DNA from: Metridium senile
Lineage: Eukaryota > Cnidaria > Anthozoa > Actiniaria > Metridiidae
Reading direction: 5' to 3'
Assembly: GCA_949775045.1 (NCBI GenBank)
Contig: OX459104.1
Location: 11,331,655-11,395,654 of the forward strand
DNA: 64,000 bases
The position numbers were made by a program, and so were the translations under genes. Positions 57,610 through 64,000 of the stretch are shown here, one piece after another. The notes under the pieces are model-generated. The model was given only the letters and a program-made list of their open reading frames with translations. It ran no database searches and had not been told where the DNA came from. How positions within the stretch are numbered: position 1 is the first letter of the stretch; each line of letters starts with the position of its first letter.

Positions 57610-57718
57610 TATATGGGGTCAACAGTATGCTGTGTTGTCATATTTACTTTGGATGCCGGTGTTATTTGTTGATTGCTTTTCCGCAAATGGGATAACTAAT
57701 TAAATATTTCTCTACGTT
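57610..57718 (+). repeat. ~110-bp dispersed direct repeat, copy 2
   Basis: Matches 51951-52062 (GCTGTGTTGTCATATTTACT, TTTTCCGCAAATGGGATAAC). The two copies bracket the RTE element. Confidence 0.6.
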
Positions 57719-57848
57719 ATCTCTTGTTAACATTTTTACTCATGTTATAATATTAAAAATCTAAATTAAAGACTGTTCGTAGCCCGCACGAATGAAAGCG
57801 GCCGATACTGATCGGTATATCAAATTATTCTAAAACATTATGACAGTA

Positions 57849-58015
57849 AGGCCATGTACTACTGTATTTATTCAGATCTTGAGCTATCGTCGGACGCCGA
57901 CATCATCAGAAGAAAAAGTGAAAAAAAAAAAAAATCATTTTTTTACTCTATCTTCTGATGGTGTCGGCGTCCGACGAAAGCTCAAGATCTGAATAAATAT
58001 AGAAGTACATAGCCT
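57849..58015. mobile_element. 167-bp palindromic MITE
   Basis: AGGCCATGTACTACTGTATT, TTCAGATCTTGAGC and TCGTCGGACGCCGACA are mirrored across an A/T-rich loop. Confidence 0.7.
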
Positions 58016-58091
58016 CAAACCTACTCACATAATAGTTTTCAAAAATGCTACTGAAGGAAATCTTTAATATTCCAAAATATGATTAGAGAGA

Positions 58092-58647
58092 TGATCAACT
58101 TTCCCTGGTCTGATCAATATATATTTTGCACCAGATACAAAGCATAGATGGAATATTTGATTTATGTCAATTTCAATTCAATTGGTGTCGCTATGGCAAC
58201 ATAAAACAAAGATGGCGGAAATAAGTTTTTCTAAAATATCTCGCATTTTCGATGAGCTTCAGAAAAATGACTATATAGGTATTAAACTCCACATGCATGC
58301 ACTGTTAATCAGACATTAATTAGAATGTTTGATTAGAGCGATTTTGAATAATTTGCAAAAAAACATTCTTTTTGCGATTTATTTGAAAACGTTCTAATCA
58401 AACATAACTATGGTCAGAATAATAGCGCATGAATGTTAAGTTTATCACCTATATAGTAATTTTTCTGAAGCTCATCGAAAATGGGAGATATTTTAGAAAA
58501 AACTATTTCAGCCATCTTTGTTTCACGTTAATTTAAGTTGTCATAGCAACATGAATTCAGTTGATATTGACATCCGTCATGACTTCAATCTATGCTTTGT
58601 ATCTGGTGCAAAATACAGCTTGATCAGATCAGGGAAAGTTGATCAAT
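58092..58647. mobile_element. 556-bp palindromic element with ~210-bp arms
   Basis: TGATCAACTTTCCCTGGTCT, TTTTGCACCAGATACAAAGC and CGATGAGCTTCAGAAAAATG return inverted on the right. The arms contain GTCGCTATGGCAAC (about 58188) and GTTGTCATAGCAAC (about 58545), both X-box-like. No coding frame. Confidence 0.75.
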
Positions 58648-61600
58648 TCGCTAAATGAAAATTGGAAGTGTGGTCATTAAAAAAACTACTGGGAAATACC
58701 TTAATGCTTTTTCTATCGAAATATACACTACTCTTGTTTCAAAACGTATGATAAATAATGCTGAATTTGCTTTCCAGCTGATATTCATTATGTTATAAAC
58801 TGAGTTTTTGGCAAGTGTAATCAGCCTGGTGATTACACTTGCCTCGATTTGAATTACTTCGTGAAATCTTGATTACATCGGAAACACATACATTTTTAAT
58901 TCTTAATTTCGTTAAGCAAATATATTTATTTTGTCAAACGATTAACTTATGATATAAAAATATATATTTCAATAACAACTAGCCCACACCGGTGATTCTA
59001 AAGAACCAATTTGGTTAAAAATTAAATGGTTGCTCCTATTAGTTGTACGTCATGCTTCCCTTTATTTAACCGTTCACATGAAATCTTTAATGAATCTGAT
59101 ATATAATAGATTGGATAACGGTTCTGAACAATGCGCTTATTTATGTTAGTCAGTGTTCCCATAACAACGAATAATCAAATTTCGGTATTGGGGCTATCCG
59201 CGAAATTTGAGCAGGTGGGTTCTAATCAAATAAGGTAGCAAAACAAAGAGCAAAGTTAAAAAAGAAATCATTTGTACGTTTGATTATAGATAACTCGTCA
59301 AAACAGTGGCAAAACACCAAAAATAGAACTACTGGGAGCTTTCGATAGGTTTGCAGTGTCACTTGGCTATTCTACGTTCAATTGTGTCAAAATGAGAGCG
59401 TTTTACAAACTATATATATCATTTTAAATGTATTACAATACAGCAAATAAGAACCACCATTTCTTAATAAACCATGGATTGAGATCACAGGACTTCACTT
59501 CACGAGATATAAGTCAAAATAATGTTTCCTTTCTTTAAAATATATTGTAAAAAGGGAAAACACGAAACACATGAAATAGAAACAAAACATTTACTAAAAG
59601 TTTTCTTTCAGTGACTATCACACAAAAAGAATAATCAAATGCAAAAGGGAATACTACTTCGTTTCAATTTTGAGTGTCTTTGATATCGACTATATAATAG
59701 TCACTAAATAAGAACTTTAGACTAAATCGACTGTTGCTATGTACGTTTCCATACTATTAAAAACCAGTGGGGATAACACGTTTTGTTCCAAACATTTTCC
59801 ATAAGAAAAAGGAGTCTTATTCAAAAAAAGATTTGAATTGGGTCCAAACCTACATAGCAACGCATTAGCCAGTTTGAACTATTACACGGTAGCAATGTTA
59901 CATTTCATGGATGAAGTGTTTTTCTGCTAGTTGATTTTTGAGATTTACCTCCACCGTTGTGTAGGAAGTTACTGAATTACTTGTTTTGGTTCAGTTTTAC
60001 TCACACACAAAAAATTACTGTCAGTTATTAAGGATCGTTTGTGTACAGTAGAACGTCTTCGATCGAGCCAAAAGTGCAAAAAAAGGAATACTATCCAGAA
60101 CGGCTGTAATTGACATCTTTGGTGTGGTGTAAAATTAGCTTTACTTGCTCCAATTATCAATAAAAGTATTAAAAAAGAAAAGCCATATCAAATATTTCAA
60201 TAACCTTAAAAAGCGTATGGAAACTATATATTACTTACAATTTTCAATGTCTTTTTAAGAGAAGAACTGTTAAGCGCAAGGATGAGTTTGTCTTTTTGTT
60301 TGCGCAGCTGTTTTCTATTATGTCCGCTATAGAACTGATTAAAACTGTTTTTGCAAAGAAACTGTTGTGAATAGATATCCTTATTGACAAATCGAGTATC
60401 CAATTAATTCTGTACAGTAGCTGTACCTAGGTAATGCTTATAAGTAATTACAGCAAAAATAATATACATACCAACACTGTGGATTCGGGGGAAAAAAAAA
60501 AAACTCAATCTATTTTTAATTTGCTGTGCGAGTGCCAAATTTCAAATTGTCAAAATAGCTGGATATTAATGAGTTTAAACAATTACGTACGATTGGACTT
60601 TCCTATAACTCGTGCAATTTTGTTCAATATTGCAAAATTTACTCGTCCTAAATACTTAATTCTGAATTGCAGTCAACATCATGTGAAACAAATCTATGTA
60701 CATGTCATATAGACCTGGCTTTCGTAACATAACATTTTTTTTTTTCGTGGAAAGAAATTTATTATCAATTTTGTCACAATATTAGTAAAATTGCAAAGCT
60801 TCGTTAACAATATTGCCCTTAAATAAACAAAGTTACGAATTGACAACGAGGCTCGCCGGAAATCCCATGCCCAATTTCATGCTTAATTTCAAATTATTCA
60901 GTAGCCGGATATCTTCGCTAGATAATTTTATGATTCTACAAATTTCTATGTGACAAATTTGATAGTTATCTTTTTTCTTCTTTTTAAAACTCAAATATAA
61001 TATAGTTTACTTTGTAATTGTGAAATAAATCAATTAACATTTTTTTAAGCTTTCGATATTCCATATATTTTCAAAGAATATCCGCTGTGCTATCCTACTG
61101 GGGGGAATAATAGATGAGCGAAGTGAGCCAAAAAAATACGACAAAAATACGGTCGTATTGTTAAGCACAGAGGTTTTTTTTATCAAATTATTAGTAGAAT
61201 ATAATTACGAAATACCTTGAACGTGCTTTATCCTGCCTTGTTGTTGTTTTTTCCTAAATGTAACAACAGTATGTATTTCATTCTCGATTCTCCACAAGAA
61301 AGATACAACCCGACATCCAACCATACCGTTAATATATTGTTCCTAATTACAGCTGAAAATTATTATTTGTTTTTTCCTAATTTAGATTTTTTCCATATAT
61401 GCACTAATAGGATTGTTGACAAATCCACCCTCGGTTATATCAAACAGTTTCTCAAAAACTGGAAACAAATACTATTGAACTTACTTTATCGGTGTTAATT
61501 TTCCTGAGGTTTTTTTCCTTTTCAATGACATCGATCATATTTTGGAGTATAAATATATGTACTTTAATTTTGATGGCAATCCTCCAATAAACTGTGCTGA

Positions 61601-62197
61601 GGGAAGCAATTTGAAGACAGTTTTCATAACGACTAAAGTTGCTTCATTTTCAATTCTTTGACATTCCTATAGTTTTATTCACATACACGTTTTCTTGGTC
61701 TTTCAGCCTTTTGCTTTTCTACAGTGACATTTCTTGGTTTTTGTCTCCTTGTGTATTTTCTTCTTCAGTCAAAACTATTTGTTTTCTTTGATGTTCGTCT
61801 TTCTCCGAACTGTAGATTTTATGAATAAATATATAGTTTATTGATAATAACCCTACGAAAGCTGAGTTACATATTCATAAATTACAGTTCTAATAATATA
61901 CATTGAAAAATTACTCGAATTTTATTGGCTTAGAGCAGTGCAGTTAAAGCGTAACACAGTGCAAATTACAGTCCGTACAGTGCAAATTACAAAAAAATAA
62001 ATCGCTTAGGATATGCTTTATTCCTAAATCATTTTAGTCACTAGTGCTTGACAATAATCTTAAAAACAATTCTTTCAAAAATAGTCGAAAATTTGTGAGA
62101 AAAATACAAAAAGTTTTTGGTGGAAATGTTTGAATTTACCGCTTGAGCTCCAGCGCTTGCTTGCTTATCATGATACCTACAAACCATCTTGAAGTAA
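58648..62197. other. AT-rich, gene-poor stretch
   Basis: Holds a fragment related to the 9255 arms (about 59140-59190, GTGTTCCCATAACAACGAA), a palindrome remnant at 59608-59715 and one minisatellite unit at 59884-59930. Frames at 60434 and 61217 lack recognisable domains. Confidence 0.4.
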
Positions 62198-62765
62198 TAC
62201 AAATATGATATGATATGTTATGATATGATGATATGATATGATGATATGATATGATGATATGATATGATGATATGATATGATGATATGATGATATGTTATG
62301 ATATGATGATATGATATGATGATATGATATGATGATATGATATGATGATATGATATGATATGATGATATGATATGATATGATGATATGATATGATGATAT
62401 GATATGATGATATGATATGATGATATGATATGATGATATGATATGATATGATGATATGATATGATGATATGATATGATATGATGATATGATATGATGATA
62501 TGATGATATGATATGATGATATGATGAGATGATGAGATGATATGATGATATGATAAGATATGATATGATATGATGATATGATGATATGATATGATGATAT
62601 ATGATATGATGATATGATATGATACGATATGATGATATGATATGATATGATACAAATATGATATGATACAAATATGATATGATACAAATATGATATGATA
62701 CAAATATGATACGATATGATACGATACGATATGTTACGATATGATATGACATGATATGATATAAT
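62198..62765 (+). repeat. (GATAT)n / GATGATAT satellite
   Basis: A mix of GATAT pentamers and GATGATAT octamers for about 570 bases. The right end has four ATACAAATATGATATGAT units. Long Tyr/His/Ile/Ser frames are artefacts. Confidence 0.9.
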
Positions 62766-63251
62766 ATAAAGGCCGATTGAAATGGATTCACTTCACAAAC
62801 CTAAAAACCCGCCATTATTTGGCAATGACAAACACGCAATGCATTGTAGTTGAATTGGATTCTTTAATGAAAGCAAGTAGTATTTTGTTGTTGTTTGCTT
62901 GACTTTGTTTGTCGATAAAAGAACATCTTTTCATGTAAAAGTTTAAAAAAACTGCTCTGGGGCTCTGCTATAGGGCGCGTGCGTCAATTTAATTCCCGCC
63001 GAAATGTAAATAGCCAATCAGCATCGCGATGTACACAGACGTATGTGTGTATGTCAAAACTGGCAAGTAATCGTCCTATTTCATTATGAAGTCACATCAA
63101 AACATTCTATTCTTCTAACGCTAAGGATCATGGTCGCCAGTGGGGGACAGATTCATAACAACAATACAAGAATACACGATAAAATTGCATTTACAAGACG
63201 GATAGGAAAGAAATGACAACAAAATGCCATAAATATGAAAGTATAAACATA

Positions 63252-63515
63252 CAATCATTGACAAAAGTGTTGGCACGAATGTGATAAAGTAATTTTAGCA
63301 CTGCTGAAATTCTACTTCTCCCCCCACCCCCCTTCGCAATGTTGAGGAAAGAATCATTGTTTGGTGCTTGTGTGGTTGACCTGTCAATGCGCTATCATTT
63401 CACACCAACATTGATGTGGGGGGAAGGGGGGGAAATTTTTTATACTTAAAATAAATGAAGTAGTCACTATTTGATAAAATACTAAAATCGTGCCAACTAC
63501 TTTTGACAATGATTG
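63252..63515. mobile_element. Tc1-like MITE, 264 bp
   Basis: CAATCATTGACAAAAGTGTT..GGCACGA is mirrored by TCGTGCCAACTACTTTTGAC..AATGATTG, with TA on both sides (63250-63251, 63516-63517). The ends follow the Tc1 consensus. It lies 146 bases before the recombinase-like ATG. Confidence 0.8.
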
Positions 63516-63540
63516 TAGTTTTACCATAACTTGTAAATTT

Positions 63541-63661
63541 CTCGCGCGCTGATTGGTTGAGAGCCATTGTCGATTACAGTCCAGACCTGCTTGTGCTCAC
63601 GACATCCGTCACGCAAAAAAAAAAAAAATTGAAACTTTTTGATTACAAATTTTGACAAAAA
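63541..63661 (+). promoter_or_regulatory. Putative promoter of the 63662 gene
   Basis: CGCGCGCTGATTGGTTGAG (inverted CCAAT box) lies about 110 bases before the ATG. The same GCGCGC..TGATTGG pair occurs near 22961 and 39374. Confidence 0.4.
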
Positions 63662-64000
63662 ATGGATTTTCCGAATTTTGAATTCAACTTTGATACTTTT
63701 GACGATATAACTGACGAAAATCTGATAGATGAAGCGATTAAAGTAGAGAAAAAGACGTCTGGAAACGAGAAGAAAACCTCGGGATTTGCTGTGATGACGG
63801 ACAGTGACTTGACAGGCATAGTTGCAAGTGCGGAGGCGAAGGGAACAAAGAAAAACACTAAATGGGTCATTAAAATCGTCGAAGGTAATACTGGAAATAT
63901 ATTTAATGAGAAACAAACAAATAATTTACAATATAAAGTGTTGTACTTACAAATATTTCCGTTCTTTTCGCTAGATTGGTGCGTTGACAGAGAAATTATG
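63662..64000 (+). CDS. DUF3504/Crypton-like tyrosine recombinase, 5' exons (partial)
   Basis: Exon 1 is 63662..63884 (74 codons plus one base), ending GAAG before donor GTAATA. The acceptor TTCTTTTCGCTAG leads to exon 2 from 63975, running off the window. The acidic leader MDFPNFEFNFDTFDDITDEN is followed by MTDSDLTGIVASAEAKGTKK and, across the splice, WVIKIVED-WCVDREIM. The AxAKxTKKxTxW..xI...W layout is the N-terminal core-binding helix of DUF3504 (KIAA1958/ZMYM-type) proteins, which derive from Crypton-type tyrosine recombinases that cut and rejoin DNA. The catalytic R..H-x-x-R..Y part would lie beyond 64000. It could be a domesticated host gene or an element; many such copies are known in cnidarians (from memory). 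Confidence 0.6.
   Translation, partial: MDFPNFEFNFDTFDDITDENLIDEAIKVEKKTSGNEKKTSGFAVMTDSDLTGIVASAEAKGTKKNTKWVIKIVEGNTGNIFNEKQTNNLQYKVLYLQIFPFFSLDWCVDREIM

Noticed and set aside
61217..61498. 93-codon frame with YFILDSPQERYNPT, vaguely like an alpha-1,3-fucosyltransferase motif
   Set aside because: Only one weak segment matches and the expected NWT..Y..DSD block is missing.
62136..62791. Tyr/His/Ile/Ser-rich frames of 135-204 codons
   Set aside because: Artefacts of the GATAT satellite.

Overview
This window is animal nuclear DNA. Genes are sparse and contain introns with GT..AG ends. Base composition is AT-rich, and most of the sequence is palindromic transposon debris. The mix of genes points to a cnidarian, most likely an anthozoan (sea anemone or coral): a single-exon class A GPCR, a single-exon GT31 glycosyltransferase, tyrosine-recombinase (DUF3504/Crypton-like) first exons, an RTE-type LINE and very many short inverted-repeat elements. 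That assignment is an inference from memory of such genomes; no search was run.

Layout. (1) 1-2.9 kb is a compact cluster of small genes: a truncated reading frame on the minus strand, a small plus-strand gene, a two-exon acidic protein and a PC4-domain protein. An RFX-type X-box pair and a YY1/CCAAT/ETS cluster lie just beyond it. (2) 3.5-16 kb is nearly all repeats: an expanded ATG/GTG microsatellite, Tc1-like, pogo-like and TTAA-type palindromic elements, and a 1.66-kb Mutator-like element with a perfect 9-bp target duplication. (3) 16.6-17.7 kb (minus) is an intact GT31 beta-1,3-glycosyltransferase. (4) 21.4-31.1 kb (minus) holds five exons of a CD151-like tetraspanin, joined here by hand from splice sites; its fourth transmembrane exon was not found. 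Its first intron contains a 3.5-kb inverted-repeat element built from a GAATCTAAGGC motif and flanked by a perfect 9-bp duplication. (5) 32-49 kb is repeats again, with an orphan first exon (36.8-36.9 kb), a DUF3504/Crypton-like first exon broken by a small palindromic element (39.9-40.3 kb), a tandem array in which a TTAA element landed, and two LINE 3' ends. (6) 50.2-51.2 kb (minus) is a class A GPCR with MECA-group features. (7) 53.3-56.4 kb (minus) is an uninterrupted 1042-codon endonuclease/reverse transcriptase of RTE type, whose stop codon lies inside its TGATGA tail. (8) 57.8-63.5 kb is palindromic elements and a GATAT satellite. (9) 63.66-64 kb starts a second DUF3504/Crypton-like gene that runs off the right edge.

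The host-type genes (tetraspanin, GT31, GPCR) are membrane or secretory proteins with no visible functional linkage. The most unusual signals are the giant inverted repeats, which would be transcribed as long hairpins where they sit in introns, and a recurring short acidic leader of the form F-x-x-[FIW]-[TS]-[DP]-x-x-L. The leader links the small genes at the left edge to the recombinase-like genes at 39.9 and 63.7 kb.
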